A stretch of DNA of 64,000 nt from Apoda limacodes (GCA_946406115.1 OX291547.1:13397001-13461000), one strand, 5' to 3'; positions 22,195 through 34,199 are shown, counted from the stretch's first letter. Notes: generated from the letters alone by a model not told the origin. Numbers and translations are program-made.

Positions 22195-22740
22195 GACTTG
22201 CGAGGGTTCCGTACCTACCACCATTTACGTAATTTACCAACACGAACAAAAATATTTTGATATTTCAGTTGATTGAATGAAAGATAAATTGCGGTTTACG
22301 ATTTATGACATATTAAAAAAAAAATACCTACTAGATCTTGTTCAAACCAATTTTCGGTAGAAGTTTGCATGGTAATGTACATCATAAATTTTTTTTAGTT
22401 TTATCATTTTCTTATTTTCGAAGTTACAGGGGAGGAGACACACATTTTTTTACCACTTTGGAAGTGTCTCTCGCCCAAACTACTCAGTTTAGAAAAAAAT
22501 ATATTAGAAACCATTTTTATATCATTTTTGAAGAACTATCCATATCCCACACGTATGGCTTTAAGAAAAAAAAAATTTTGAGTTTATTTTAAGTATGGGG
22601 AACCCCCAAAATTTATTGTTTTTTTTCTATTTTTGTGTGAAAATCTTAATACGGTTCACAGAATACATCTACTTACCAAGTTTCAACAGTATAGTTCTTA
22701 TAGTTTCGGAAAAAAGTGGCTGTGACATACGGACTTATTT
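22195..22740 (-). repeat. GGGTTCC-type dispersed repeat, subtype B, near-complete
   Basis: The minus strand follows 35903-36525 block by block: 'ctgtgacatacgga' side, 'gttgaaacttggtaag', 'ttggggttccccatactt', 'atacgtgtggg', 'cgagagacacttccaaagtgg', 'catgcaaacttc' and a final 'ggtaggtacggaaccctcgc'. It is followed at 22737-22755 by a ttgat microsatellite. ORF 22338-22592 is a shadow. Confidence 0.92.
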
Positions 22741-22759
22741 GATTTGATTTGATTTTCGT

Positions 22760-23520
22760 TTTCTTTGTTTGTAAAGAAAACTATTTCTTAATTACTTTAT
22801 TAATACATTTTTTAATAGAATTTTTACTGAGATCTCTACAAGTTGTTCTAATCATGTTTTAGATAGTTTTAAGTATATACGTGTCTATGTATATAGCCTC
22901 TTAGGGAACAATTACTAATTGGATCAAATTATTAATACCTACAATGAAAACAAATCTGTGATCTTAAGTATTACCCATAAAACAAATCTTTTAACTTGGT
23001 ATCTATGATAGGAAACAAAACATACTTGGAGACTAAAGTACTGAGAAGTAGCAGTGAGATAGATAATTTTGATATAATAATTTTATGTTATAGTTGTTTC
23101 AAAATAATGTTGATTTAATAACAAAGATCCTACTGTTAACGTTTAAATTTGTAGCATTTAAGTAAAATATAAGTTTAAAAAAAAAAAATTTTGTATCATT
23201 CTATCATTTTTCTAACAATAATATAAGACTTTTCTGTAAAAACACACTGTGTAGAAAATAATTAAGAAGTCCTTTGCCTATTCCCATGGGTGGTTATGGG
23301 CTGTTAGATGATTACTGTTTTACGACATTTTAGTGTGTATTTCACAACAAAAAATAGATTATTTTGCAGTAACGATATATTTTACGACACTTTAATTAGT
23401 TTCATATCACAAAGCTATGAAAAAATTGGAGTTGTCATAATTTCTTTATTATTTATATAATAAAATTAATTTCAACGACAAATACTGTAGATTAGTGATA
23501 AGTATTGCTTTCAGTATTCA
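22760..23520. other. no recognised feature
   Basis: AT-rich DNA, no motif seen. Confidence 0.5.
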
Positions 23521-23589
23521 GTTTAAACCTAAAATAATTTTTTAACGTGTTTTATGAACTTTAAATACTTCAACCGCGTTTTTCTCAGA

Positions 23590-23875
23590 ACAGCCAATTT
23601 GCACTTATTACAGTCGACGATAAACACAGAAAATAGGTAAATAAATACCATCACGACACTTTCCACCAAAGAGGTGGTATGTAGAGAGAACGTATGCCCG
23701 TGACATCCACGTTTCACTTTGGTATTCCGTCCCACAAACGTGATTAGTGGTAAGTCTATTGCTAAACCTCGCTCAAACCAGAGTTGAGACTTTACAATTA
23801 ACAAATTTTAACAATATTGGTTGCCCCTTTCCAGGAATCGAACCCGGGACCTTTGATATGGCACTTAGATGTATA
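23590..23875 (-). mobile_element. tRNA-derived SINE, 5' half degraded
   Basis: On the minus strand there is a tRNA-like promoter B box in 'cccgggttcgattcctggaa' (23830-23849), followed by a body with 'gtgggacggaataccaaagt', 'taccacctctttggtgg' and 'gtcgtgatggtatttattt'. The region where the A box should be (23875-23920) no longer looks like a tRNA. The 91-codon frame 23529-23804 is a SINE shadow. Confidence 0.75.
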
Positions 23876-24154
23876 AAAAAAGACGGGTGTATCAGTTGTT
23901 AGATACACGACAATAAACGACTCATCTTACACGTTTTATCGCTCCCAGCATGTTTTCCAATCGGTTTCGTGTAAATTTTTTTTCCAATTAAGTCCTCGTC
24001 CAGAAAAAAAAAACATGTGAATTACATTACGGGCTTAGCATGTCGCTTAGTTTTTTCTTGTTGACTTACCTATTCTCGTGGTTTCTACACTTTGACTTTA
24101 AGGAAGACTGCTCTATTTTTTAAAAAAAATTAAAAAAAAAAACACTTTTCATTT

Positions 24155-24157
<3 letters not shown>

Positions 24158-24195
<38 letters not shown>
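24158..24195. repeat. TA microsatellite
   Basis: About 16 TA units. Smaller TA runs lie at 24497-24516, 31275-31295, 41238-41252, 41755-41770 and 52875-52898. Confidence 0.95.
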
Positions 24196-24199
<4 letters not shown>

Positions 24200-24319
24200 C
24201 TGTAATATCATATACAGTTTTCTTTGCATGTTATAAAGTACGCACTCGCGCACAGATAGTACCTACAATACACGTAGTACCAGACAATTACACGTTTGTA
24301 TACAAAGGTGCACTTATCA

Positions 24320-24900
24320 CAATATGCGATTTCATCCAGTGAACCTTTGGGTGTGTAAGGTAAATTAGGTGAATAAACATTAACCGGTAGTGTCTAATAT
24401 ATAATAATTGTTCATTATACCATAAAACCTACATAAAAAACTTATATTGTAGATTAATAATAGTGAATATTTAAACATACATGGATATAGTTATATATGT
24501 ATATATATATATATATAAATATTTATAAATATGTATGTATTTATATGTGTATTTTGGTGTTTTTTAAAAACAAAAATTGATGATGAGAGTCTTTCATCTG
24601 TCGGTAAATTATTTCACTGCAAGTCTTAAAGGGAAAGGAATTACCTAAGAAAGTTGTGGCATGTGCTGGAATTAAAAGGGTTCGTTCGTCCTTAGATCGG
24701 AAAGACATACTTATTTTGGCAAAAATTATGATTTAATTTGAAAAGCTCTTGTAGATATTTGGGAGCACTTGGGCTATTCAGGGCATTGTACAAAAGTGAT
24801 AACATATGAGTATTCCTGCGAAGTCGAATTGGAAGCCACTTGAGTTTATCCATTCTGTGAGGTGTCGTAATATATCTAATAGTACTAAGATGTATAATGT
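24320..24900 (-). pseudogene. decayed LINE: C-terminal reverse transcriptase region and 3' UTR
   Basis: On the minus strand, open from about 24880, reads RMDKLKWLPIRLRRNTHMLS, then LLYNALNSPSAPKYLQELF, then after a one-base shift LLIPAHATTFLGNSF. This matches the part of the 29410-31527 element with LKWLSIRQRRNTHLLSLLYS. Downstream, 24326-24352 matches that element's 3' UTR block (CCCAAAGGTT...GAAATCGC). The palm with the catalytic motif is absent. Not covered by any start-to-stop ORF, so easy to miss. Confidence 0.8.
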
Positions 24901-24999
24901 CAGAAGTTATTTGCTTCCGAAATTAAAATTTACTCCTTTTAAAACTAAAAACGATTAATAATAGAATTTATGCTTACGATGAAAATTATTTGTAAGTAC

Positions 25000-25560
25000 C
25001 TGAAAGACCGAGCTTTGCTCGTTTTCTATTAACAACGCCATCTATTGCCAAGTAGCTTTAGTATTGCTGTGTCGGTCAAAATAATAGTAATACCACTTGT
25101 CAATAGATGTCAGGAAGAGTCATATTTCTCAGTTTATCATTGCCTGAAAAAACCAATAAAACAACGTTTTTTAAAAGCGAAACCTAGCTAGATCGATTGA
25201 TTGCCCTCAAAACCCCCTGCATACTAAATTTCATGAAACTCTTTGGAGCCGTTTCCGAGATTCAGATTCTAAATATACAAGAATTGCTCGTTTAAAGATA
25301 TTAGATAAAATCATGCTACATGTTTTTTTTCTCATTCTACGGAACCTTAAAATAATGCGTGTACGTCACAAACTTGGCAGGTTTTTATGATCACATGACG
25401 AAACAGTTATGTCAAGAATACTTTTGCTGACTTTACTTTGTCATCGTGCCAGCACTGTCTATAGAAAATAATTCTACTTGACTTAAAGCTTAAATAAAAC
25501 AGTTCTTTTTGTTTTATTTACTCGTTGGAATTATCAGTTGGAATTAAAAAAATTGATGCT
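25000..25560. other. unassigned; small repeat scraps
   Basis: 'ccgagctttgctcg' at 25008-25021 and 'catactaaatttcatgaaac' near 25220 resemble text found in common moth repeats, but no complete element can be delimited. Confidence 0.4.
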
Positions 25561-25589
25561 ATTTATCATCACGCTACGACCTTAAGAGG

Positions 25590-25695
25590 TCGAGCAAAAA
25601 AAAAGTCGGAAAGGAGCTTAAGGCAGGCGAGCAATTGGAGAGCGGGGGATGGCAGCAATGGAAAGGGTAGAACAACGTCAGGCCAGGTCAGCTAG
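25590..25695 (+). mobile_element. Helitron-like 3' end
   Basis: Ends 'gccaggtcagCTAG' at 25692-25695 followed by T, nearly the same as 'cctggtcagCTAG' at 48984-48987 and the reverse one at 51869. The upstream stretch 'gagcgggggatggcagcaat' recurs in altered form at 25880-25920. A terminal hairpin is not clear. Confidence 0.65.
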
Positions 25696-25860
25696 TCTAT
25701 ACTAATATAATTAAGCTGAAGAGTTTGTTTGTTTTGTTATTAAGAACGCGCTAAGCCTTGGAAGTACGGGTCGGATTTAAATAAATAGTTTTGCATTTCA
25801 TAACCCAATTCTCAAAAAAAAGATTATTAGGTAGGGTATTTAACATCGAGCTAAGACCCG
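25696..25860 (+). mobile_element. start of a second Helitron-like element
   Basis: Begins TCTATACTAATATAATTAAG directly at the T after the previous element's CTAG. TC plus TATACTAATATTATAA is the typical 5' start of these elements. Followed by 'gaagagtttgtttg' and 'aacgcgctaa'. Its 3' end is not identified. Confidence 0.6.
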
Positions 25861-25869
25861 GAGGAGTCG

Positions 25870-26370
25870 AGCACAAAGGAAAATAGCGCGCGTGAGCAAT
25901 GCAACGGGGGATGGCAATGTCACGGAAAGGGCAGAACAAAGGGCTGTGAGAATCGTCGACGACCCCAAACTCACAAGCTGTATCGAACCCTTGAAATGTG
26001 GATGCTATGTGTTCTACCGCTTGTTTAATGGGATATGTTCTGAGTAATTGTTCAGAATGATACCCACGGCTACTTTCTACCATCGCACCGCTCTCCATCG
26101 GCAGGGAATTCATCCTCACACCTCAAAAATCTAAATGGTCACGTGCAGTGCGGTTTCAGAGAATCTTTCTGCCGCGAACGCTTATGTTGTGGAATGAGCT
26201 CCCTGTAAAGGTTTTCCCAAAAGACTACAGTATGGGGTTATTCAAGAAAGAAGTTATTATATATTTAAAGAGTCAGCTAAAGATGCCCAAGGTTTTGCAA
26301 GCGTCTATATGCTGCGGTAATTCGGACCGCAAGCTTGTTTGCTACCTTAGTAATATAAAAAAAAACTGTT
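25870..26370 (+). pseudogene. decayed copy of the intact LINE family, C-terminal part and 3' end
   Basis: Protein-level match to the last 130 residues of the 58712-61675 product: AVRIVDDPKLTSCIEPLK, then FYHRTALHRQGIHPHTSK, then in open frame 26148-26384 FQRIFLPRTLMLWNELPVKV and FKKEVIIYLK. It ends in the family tail 'ccgcaagcttgtttgctacc' and an A run at 26360. Frameshifts and missing segments make it inactive. Opposite-strand frame 25751-26119 is a shadow. Confidence 0.9.
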
Positions 26371-26389
26371 TTCAGATCAACTAGTTAGA

Positions 26390-28510
26390 AATAATACATA
26401 CTCTGTTCTGTTTCTGTCAACGCAAATAAGGCCATAAAAAGTTGCCGTGTCACTTATTAAAATATGTAGTCAATTATACTTAAATAAATAAATACATAAT
26501 TTTAGACATGACACAATGGAATAACATTGTCCAAAAATGGTTTTAGTAATTTCATGTCGGTCAATTTAAGATTGATAAAATAATGAAATTTATTTTCGAC
26601 GGTTATTTACATGTGTCTTTCTATTCATTCTTAACAATTCACCAGATATTTATATTAAAAAAACTTGAAATACGGTGAGAATTATTGCAAGTATGTGAAA
26701 AACTTGTCAAATGATTTTGTTCAAAATAATTTTGCGTTGAAAGTATTATTTTAGGTGCGATTTGTTCACGGTTTTAATTCGTTTAATGTCATAATCCTGC
26801 CAAGTTAAAACAAATTCTGTATAATACAGTACAAATCTTGGTTCATTCTCTTTGGTAGGGTTACCGCATTATGTACATTATGTCGATCAACAAAACGCCA
26901 CTTTTATAAAGCTCGATCGATTTCCACACAACGTTATACGCGAAAGTAATGTATATCACTCAGTTTATTATAATTAAGAAATAAATCCTTATTTTGTTAC
27001 AAAACTGTGTGACAAATGGCGGACACCTTTCTGTAAAAGCCTGTGACATACGGATGGACATGTCGAAATTATAAGACGAAATGAAAATTTCTGCCATTTA
27101 ATCATAAATATCCTTATAGATGGACAATATGGCTTGCTGGACTCAGATTTCGAATTCAGACACAGTATCATAATAGTGGTCATAATAGCTTCCTATTCTT
27201 TTACTACTTAACTCTGATAATCAATAAATATGTATAGTACGTATATGCATATGTATAAGGCATACATCTAGTGTACCTACCATATTTTAGGCTCTACTTC
27301 ATATCTATTACTAACATGATTCGGAAAACGTTTAACTCATACGTGGTCTTTTCCATTTCGATTTTACGGCGTCATTCGTGACGCAAGCACTTTTTATTAC
27401 AATATTTATGACTGGAACATCTAGGTGATATGGACAGTAAATATTAATGTTTGGAATTGTAGACAATTCTTTTATTATTGCATAAATTAAAGGACTTGAG
27501 AAACAAATGATAATTTTTTTGCTTATATTAGAATATCCTAATATTAGACAAGGTAGGGTTCGTTCAGCCACATTAGGTTTTTGCAGGGTGAAGCAGATAA
27601 AGTAAGATCGTACGCTACGCGGTGCATCGCAACTAGTTATCAGTTACTGTATTTGACGAAATATCGAACCTTGCGCCACAGTTAAGGAAAATCCAAGTAG
27701 GTACACATGATGATGATCTATATTACGTACTTATTTGATAGTCAACAAAGAGGAAAAAATATATAGTTCGTATAAACGTTATCAAAACATTTAGTCAAAT
27801 TCGATTTTAAATTATTATTTTTTGTTTGTAAAATTTTTAATAGGTATGAAATTTTAATGGTAAGTAGAATGTGAACCCACTCTTTTCAGAAAGTTTCTTT
27901 GATTAGGCATATTTATTATAATTTGGTATATTAAAATATTATTTGAAATGTGATATTTTTTGAAAGATTAAAAAAAGACCAAGATATAAAAACATTAGAA
28001 ACTGTGATATTTATAAAAAAAAAGTTTTGTTATGTGCAAACAAAATAAATTGATACGTGATACTTCACTTGTCGTGCGGACACAACTTTCGGCGGATCGA
28101 TCACTACTTCGCCCTCAAAAGCTGTTTATGCTTCTATTACATTTTTAAAAGATAAATACTTACTATTGTACAAAGTTATTTAAAAAGTAATACTAGAAAT
28201 TAAACAATAACTTATATGTTTTTAAGATTCACTTAGAATGAGAACAATCCATATTCCACACAATTATAAACTACTAAAAAATATCATTGTTTAACTTTGA
28301 TTGACTTTTTGTTTTTAAGATATAATTATCCGCCGAATGGGTTTTAAAACGCAATCTATGTTGTTGTTATCGTTTTCTATCGGTTTTAATATTTAAATTT
28401 TATAATAAATCTTGTTGAAAAAGAGATATTTTTCAAGTTGCAGAGGTAAGTATTATTTTACCCTGGTATCACCTTATCAAAAATTTAAAAAAAAATATTA
28501 GTGACATCTA
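26390..28510. other. long stretch without recognised genes
   Basis: AT-rich. 27030-27070 has a 'ctgtgacatacggatgga' scrap of the GGGTTCC repeat; 26882-26910 'gatcaacaaaacgccacttt' recurs at 40285-40305. Open frames at 26989-27183 and 27332-27571 (minus) show no domain. Confidence 0.5.
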
Positions 28511-28517
28511 AATTGAA

Positions 28518-28674
28518 ATAGTCGTATTTTTAATTAGACGATATCAACTGACAGTAGCTAGTACTGTTTCATGAAAAACTGACAACAAAATAAGACAGTA
28601 GCTAGTACTGTTTCATCAAAAACTGACAACAAAATAAACGTCAGTTGGCTTCGTCTAATTAAAAATACGACTAT
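28518..28674. mobile_element. 157-bp MITE with 24-bp perfect inverted ends
   Basis: Left end 28518-28541 and right end 28651-28674 are exact reverse complements, with a further 'caactgac' block matching inside. TA lies at the edges (28519-28520 and 28672-28673), fitting a Tc1/mariner-type TA target. The centre is a 45-bp direct duplication ('gacagtagctagtactgttt' and 'actgacaacaaaataa' twice). Confidence 0.9.
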
Positions 28675-28954
28675 AGTATTCAGATCCTACAAGCGATTAT
28701 TATTTGTATAATTATTCCTTTGTAACAGTTTAGTAAGTTTAAAGCAATATTTACGAGTTTACTTAACAAACAACTATTAGTGACTCATAAGTCCTAGACC
28801 ATCAATCTTACAAAAAACAAATCTTTAAAAAACTAAGAAAAACATTATTAAAAAAATATCTTTGCATACGTAAAAAAAAATCTTACATTGTTTGAGTCAT
28901 AGATGTAGAAAGACTGTTTGAGACTCCCTCACGGCTAGTTTTCGATTGGAGATA

Positions 28955-29156
28955 AAAATCCACAGATTACGTATTAGGTACCAACATACCAATCTTAAGT
29001 AGCGCCAAATTAGTATGCATAAGAACCCTAGTCATAGACTAAAGCATTTTCAATATTATAGATGTAGACACTACAACATGATCTGCTAGAGTTCTTTCAC
29101 CAACTAATTTGGCGCCACTTACAATTGGTACCTAATTTATAATCTGTGGTATTTAA
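28955..29156. mobile_element. about 200-bp MITE with inverted arms of about 65 bp
   Basis: Arms share CCACAGATTA, ATTAGGTACCAA, TAAGTxGCGCCAAATTAGT and a final AGAAC. The left arm has a short insertion (cataccaa). Ends are AT-rich (aaaat / atttaa), so the exact target duplication is not certain. Confidence 0.85.
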
Positions 29157-29409
29157 CCCTAACCGACACGATTCATTTTAGAGATTCGATATTTAAATAA
29201 CAGCAATATTTCTATTTTATAACATTGAATCAATTATAAGACTTGTAAATTGTTATTGCACATATTACAAAAGCATGTTTCATAATTTTTCCAGGCTGCT
29301 GGCTAGAGAATAAATAATTTGTTTTAAAACTTTATAATTATATATTAGGTATATAATCCAAATATTTATAAGTATATATTATAAAAATACACTAGTTACA
29401 TGTCTTCCC

Positions 29410-31527
29410 TTGATAATAGTACAAATAGTAATGATCACCTTTTTTTCTCTTACCTCTTCTACTGATGAACTGAACAGTGACGGAAGTTTCCAAAGTATTT
29501 CAGATTCCCTCAGCGCAACACTTAATTCTACTTTCTCAGACTCTGTGAAAAATTTCAATATTGTCCATATAAATGCTCAAAGTATTCCGGCACACTATAC
29601 TTACTTACTTTCATCATTCGAAAACAGTAATATCCACTTTTCACTTTAAATCTTCATCATTTTTCATCTTTCACTTGTTGTCGAATTGACGATTGTGATG
29701 TTAAGAAGAGCATTCTTTCAGTTCCATCGAATGCGGTCGGTAATGACTGCATTAGTCGTAAAATGATCTTAATAAAAATAAAAAACTTTGGATAATAAAA
29801 TTGATATTATCGTTCCTGTCATTACCCATATCATAAATTATTTTATTATAAATGGAAAATTTCCAAAAGTATGGAAAGAAGCTCAAATTATACCTCTGCC
29901 AAAAAAGACAAATCCTTCCTCCTTTTCTGACTATAGACCCATTTCTATTCTTCCTTTCCTATCCAAAGTTTTAGAACGGGTTGTTCAGAAACAAATCAGC
30001 AGTTTTCTGAACCAAAATGACTTACTTGACCCATATCAATCCGGCTTCCATCCAGGTTAAAATAACTGATGACATTCGATTGGGGATGGAGAACAAGCAG
30101 CTGACAGTTATCGCATTAGTTGATTTTAGCAATGCTTTTAATACTGTTGATTTTGACATACTGTTAGCACGCTTACGCTCTCTTAACATATCTCCAACGG
30201 CAATTGAATGGTTTCACAGTTACTTGTGTGGACACTTCTTTTTACTATTTTCATGAATTCTATTACATCTCAAATTTCTCCTCTTTACCATATGTATGCA
30301 GACGATCTATAAATCTACTCGCAATCCTCCTTTGAAAATCAAAGCCTAGCAGTAAACACTATTAATGCAGATATTGCACAGATTGTAGCCTGGAGTGAAT
30401 CACACAGTTTAAAAATAAACCCGAGTAAAACACAGGCTATCATAGTAGGAAGCTCAAGACTCGTTAATAAAATTGATTGGAAACAGTTACCCTCCATCAT
30501 ATGTAATAATATTTGTGTTCCTTTTAGCGAATGTGTGAACAACCTAGGCATTTACATCGATCGCACATTATCCTGGCATTATCAGCTGAAGGAAATAAGC
30601 AGAAAACTGTTCGCCTCTATAAAATCTTTGAGAAGACTTCAGAACTTTCTGCCAATTCCTACCTAAATTGCGCTTGCACAGTCATTACTCCTCTCGGTTC
30701 TTGACTATGGCGATGTATGCTTTCCTGATCTAACTGAAGAGCAGTTAAACAAACTTGAGCGCCTTCAAACTTTATCTATACGGTTCATATTTGGTTTACG
30801 CAAATTTGATCATATATCAGAGTATCGTTCTAAGCTCAAATGGCTCTCCATTCGCCAACGCCGGAATACACACCTTCTCTCTCTTCTTTATTCCGTTCTG
30901 TTCATACCTACATCACCAACTTATCTTAAACATTGCTTTGAATTCCTTGGCTCTTCTATAAAAAATCTTAGATCTTCTACAAATTTACTTCTGAAGATTC
31001 CTTTACATTCCTCTCAGTTTTATAACGATTCCCTTACAGTTCTATTAAACTATGGAATGCTTTACCTCTCAGTATCAGACAAGCCTAAAGCTTACACTGC
31101 TTCAAAACGCAGGTTAAATATTACTATCGATCACATTAATAATTATTATTTAACAAATAAGACATGTTATTTTATTTATTTTGTGTACGTCTATGTAGTA
31201 GATATTATGAAAGTATATGTAATTATGTTTTTTCATACTATATTTAATATGTTGTAACGTGTATTATGTCTTATTTATATATATATATATATATTATTAT
31301 AATAACACACTTGTTTGTTTTTATTTATATTTATATATTTTTTTTTCTAGTTCCAAGTTGCACCTACTCTTAAATCTTATTCTACTAGATTTTCTCTACC
31401 CAAAGGTTGTCTGGAAGAAATCGCTAAATAGCGATAAGACCGCCTCTATTGTACTCTACCAATCACATGTATTTACTATTTGTAATTATTTTCTTGTGCA
31501 ATAAAGAATTTACTACTACTACTACTG
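29410..31527 (+). pseudogene. decayed CR1-like LINE (endonuclease start, reverse transcriptase, 3' UTR)
   Basis: Starts with an endonuclease N-terminus (FNIVHINAQSIPAHYTYL, 29545-29610), then most of the endonuclease is deleted. Reverse transcriptase motifs follow: FSDYRPISILPFLSKVLERV (29925-29990), a frameshift, ALVDFSNAFNTVDFDILL (30112-30165), a deletion that removes the GxPQG loop, then YADDL directly followed by a TAA (about 30295-30312). The C-terminal part (LKINPSKTQAIIVGSS; LDYGDVCFPDLTEEQLNKLE; LKWLSIRQRRNTHLLSLLY) runs to about 31110. The 3' UTR 31290-31460 recurs at 5162-5340, and the element ends in CTA/TAC repeats at 31511-31526, the microsatellite tail usual for CR1-type elements. 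Confidence 0.92.
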
Positions 31528-31609
31528 CAAAATTAAATACTAATCTAACCGAATCAAAGTTAAGGATTTTACAATAAATGACACACAGACAAATTCACGG
31601 TTTTAATAA

Positions 31610-31710
31610 TAGTGTACAAAAAATGACAACTTGTGTCGTCGCGTTAGCCGCCGGCAATGACCATTTCCTTTAACAAATATTTGGTCTACTTTCCTTCTCG
31701 ACTATCTGGG
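31610..31710 (+). repeat. repeat pair with 33845-33925
   Basis: 'gtgtcgtcgcgttag', 'accatttcct', 'acaaatatttggtctacttt', 'cttctcga' match the same blocks, in the same order, near 33850-33920. About 75-80 percent identical by eye. Confidence 0.6.
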
Positions 31711-31729
31711 AAAGAAATGTTATGTGGAT

Positions 31730-32700
31730 AGACTGTCCTTCACTTTATTTGAAGAAATTTATCAGAAATTGAAGATACATGTACATAAGTAAACGTATAT
31801 ATTTGTATATGTACTGAAATACATGCATTATTACAGGACTTACATTTCTGATAATATAGTAACTAAAAAAATAAACAAATAGTCGAATAAAATATTTCGC
31901 CTTTCTAGTATAAAGTAAGGCCTTTGACTTGTCTTATCGCCTGCTGTCATATTCATGCTGGTTATATCTTTATTTTTTATTTATTTATTTCATATAAACA
32001 ATTATAGGACACTTAAAACATATAAAATACAAAAATAGCAATGTACATAGGTCAAGCTTATCTCTAGTTGAGATCTCTTACAGCTGACTAATAGAAAGTG
32101 AGCGGGTAACACAAATGCACTGAGATTACAAAATAAATATATAAATTATATATACTTAAATATAGACTCATCCTAATACATAATAATTACTTATATAATT
32201 ACTTTCAATAATACATAAAATATAAATAATATTACTTATAAATACATATAACTATACAATATTCAACTAATATAGTTTATTCTCTCATGAAGTCAATATT
32301 TAGTCTATGAATCGTTATGGACATGGTTGTGATCTCAAAAAATCTTTTCTAAAAATATTTCTTATGTATCACGCACCGCACTATCCTATAGTGTTCACAA
32401 TCCTGGTGGAGCAGTATGGCCTCGAAAATCCGAACACTCAAAATTTATACCCTGTTCGGATCTATGGAGCGGTCAGATTATAGTATGTAGATATTTTGAA
32501 AGGATGATTTTTGTGATAGAAAGTATGTAAGTACATCCCTACATGCGTATAAATTTTAAATAGAAAATTCTTTATCCCTCAATACGTGCAATCGCCTATA
32601 TTTCAAGCATTCATTTAACGCAGACACAACTCAAGTATATACCTATGTAGAATCCTTGATTCTGGTTTAATAAATTGTATTCGGTTCCGCAAGTACTTAG
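31730..32700. other. no recognised feature
   Basis: AT-rich with tatttatttattt runs. 32460-32600 shows no partner in the window. Confidence 0.5.
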
Positions 32701-32714
32701 CACAGAGAATTTGC

Positions 32715-32805
32715 CCCGCTGTTGAAAGCGCCCATAGGCTACGGCGACCGCTTACCATCAGGTAGACCGTTAGCTTGATTGTCACCTTTGTGGTATAAGA
32801 CATAA
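32715..32805 (+). mobile_element. LINE 3'-end scrap
   Basis: 'gcgcccataggctacggcga' ... 'ttaccatcaggtagaccgtt' ... 'ttgtggtataagac' matches the reverse complement of 58661-58745. The minus-strand frame 32615-32812 is a shadow. Confidence 0.85.
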
Positions 32806-32888
32806 TAATCATAGCAACGATGCAGGCAAAATATTAACCTTAAGCAATTCATAGTAGTATTTTCAGAGAAAAGATATACCACAATTGT

Positions 32889-32924
32889 ACCTCGATAGCT
32901 TAGTGGTATAGCGGTTAATCCCTT
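32889..32924 (+). other. tRNA-like 5' half
   Basis: 'cctcgatagcttagtggtat' is shaped like the acceptor strand and D arm of tRNA-Asp, with an A-box-like TAGCTTAGTGG. No anticodon arm or B box follows, so this is a relic of a tRNA or SINE head, not a working tRNA gene. Confidence 0.55.
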
Positions 32925-32929
32925 GAATC

Positions 32930-33640
32930 ATTATTTCTATGATGAATTGTGTATTCGTATAATTTATGTACTTACACACTAGGACTTCATAAGCTCCTCA
33001 AGTAGAATACTACCTTATAATATACAATTTTTTAATTAATATTTGTAAATATACTTCACACTAGAGACCAAATTAGTTTTGAAGTAATATTACTCGTGTC
33101 CGTCGCTAGGACTGTTTCATTTCAGCTGCGTGACATTTACGAATAATCTCTTACTGTCTACTCTCACCGGCAGCTATAGGTGCGCTATATAAAATAGCGA
33201 AAATTAATGTATTTAAATCGAAAACAAAAAGAAGAATACATTTAATCATATGTTATTATACTCTGCAACCATACTTAATTTTTCTTTTAAAAGTTTTTAA
33301 ACAATTTTAAATTCAATCAATTTCATTAGTAAAATACTTTTTAACAAAAAATACAACCGGCTTCAAACAGATGCACAAAAAAGGTAAAAATAATTACAGT
33401 TTGAATTCGGTTTCATGCAAGTGAAGTGTGTTATTAACTGTTCGGTACATAGACACCAACTTCAAACTGTATTTCAGATCAGAATTTTAGAAAAAAGTAA
33501 TTATTTTTACCTTAATTTTTAACTTTTGAGCGACGAATAGTTTTTTTTTTCTCGTACACTAAAAATATCGATACTCGTTACAAAATTTTATACAATCATC
33601 AACATAAAGGGCGTTTTACCAGTTCCAAATAAACTTTTTT
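32930..33640. other. no gene; weak inverted similarity at 33380-33515
   Basis: 'aaaaggtaaaaataatta' (33380-33397) and 'aagtaattatttttacctt' (33496-33514) are inverted around a 100-bp core with 'acagtttgaa' / 'ttcaaactgt'. This could be another small foldback element. Confidence 0.45.
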
Positions 33641-33844
33641 TCACCAAAAGTTTAAGTTTTAAATTCACTACATTAATATGGGACCACCTCGGAAGTTATA
33701 CCCTTTTAAATAAATAAAAAATTGCAAAATTTTCTGTTTTGAAGTCGGTTAATAGAAACCGGTTTTTTTCCTGTATAAAACTATAAAGGTACAGACAGAC
33801 GTGCGATCGATATCACAAAATATTGGTTATGGCTAGTTGTATCA

Positions 33845-33925
33845 AAGTGTGTCGTCACCAGCTGTAACCATTTCCTGACACAAATATTTGATCAACTTTC
33901 CTCCTCGAGTTTGAGAGACAGTTTG
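33845..33925 (+). repeat. repeat pair with 31610-31710
   Basis: 'gtgtcgtcaccagctgtaac', 'catttcctgacacaaatatt' and 'caactttcctcctcga' follow the order of the 31.6-kb copy. Confidence 0.6.
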
Positions 33926-34199
33926 GGGTAAGTAATGTAAGGGATGTGAGTTCTGTTTCAAGATGGAACTTACGCATCTCTTGTGCTAAATCTTTGGTAT
34001 CTATTTATCTCTGTGTCACAGCTATTTTACCTTAGATTATATTTTTAGTGCTGCCTATAAGTAGTAGATATACCTATTACAATAGCATATATCATGCATG
34101 TATAATATTTTTAAATTATGCATTACAATAGCAACATTTAAAACAAAAATAATCATTCAAAGCAATGACCTTATTTAAAACATCAAAGAAACAAACACC

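Noticed and set aside
23822..23870. tRNA gene on the minus strand
   Set aside because: A good T-arm/B box is present, but no acceptor pairing, anticodon arm or A box can be drawn; SINE origin is more likely.
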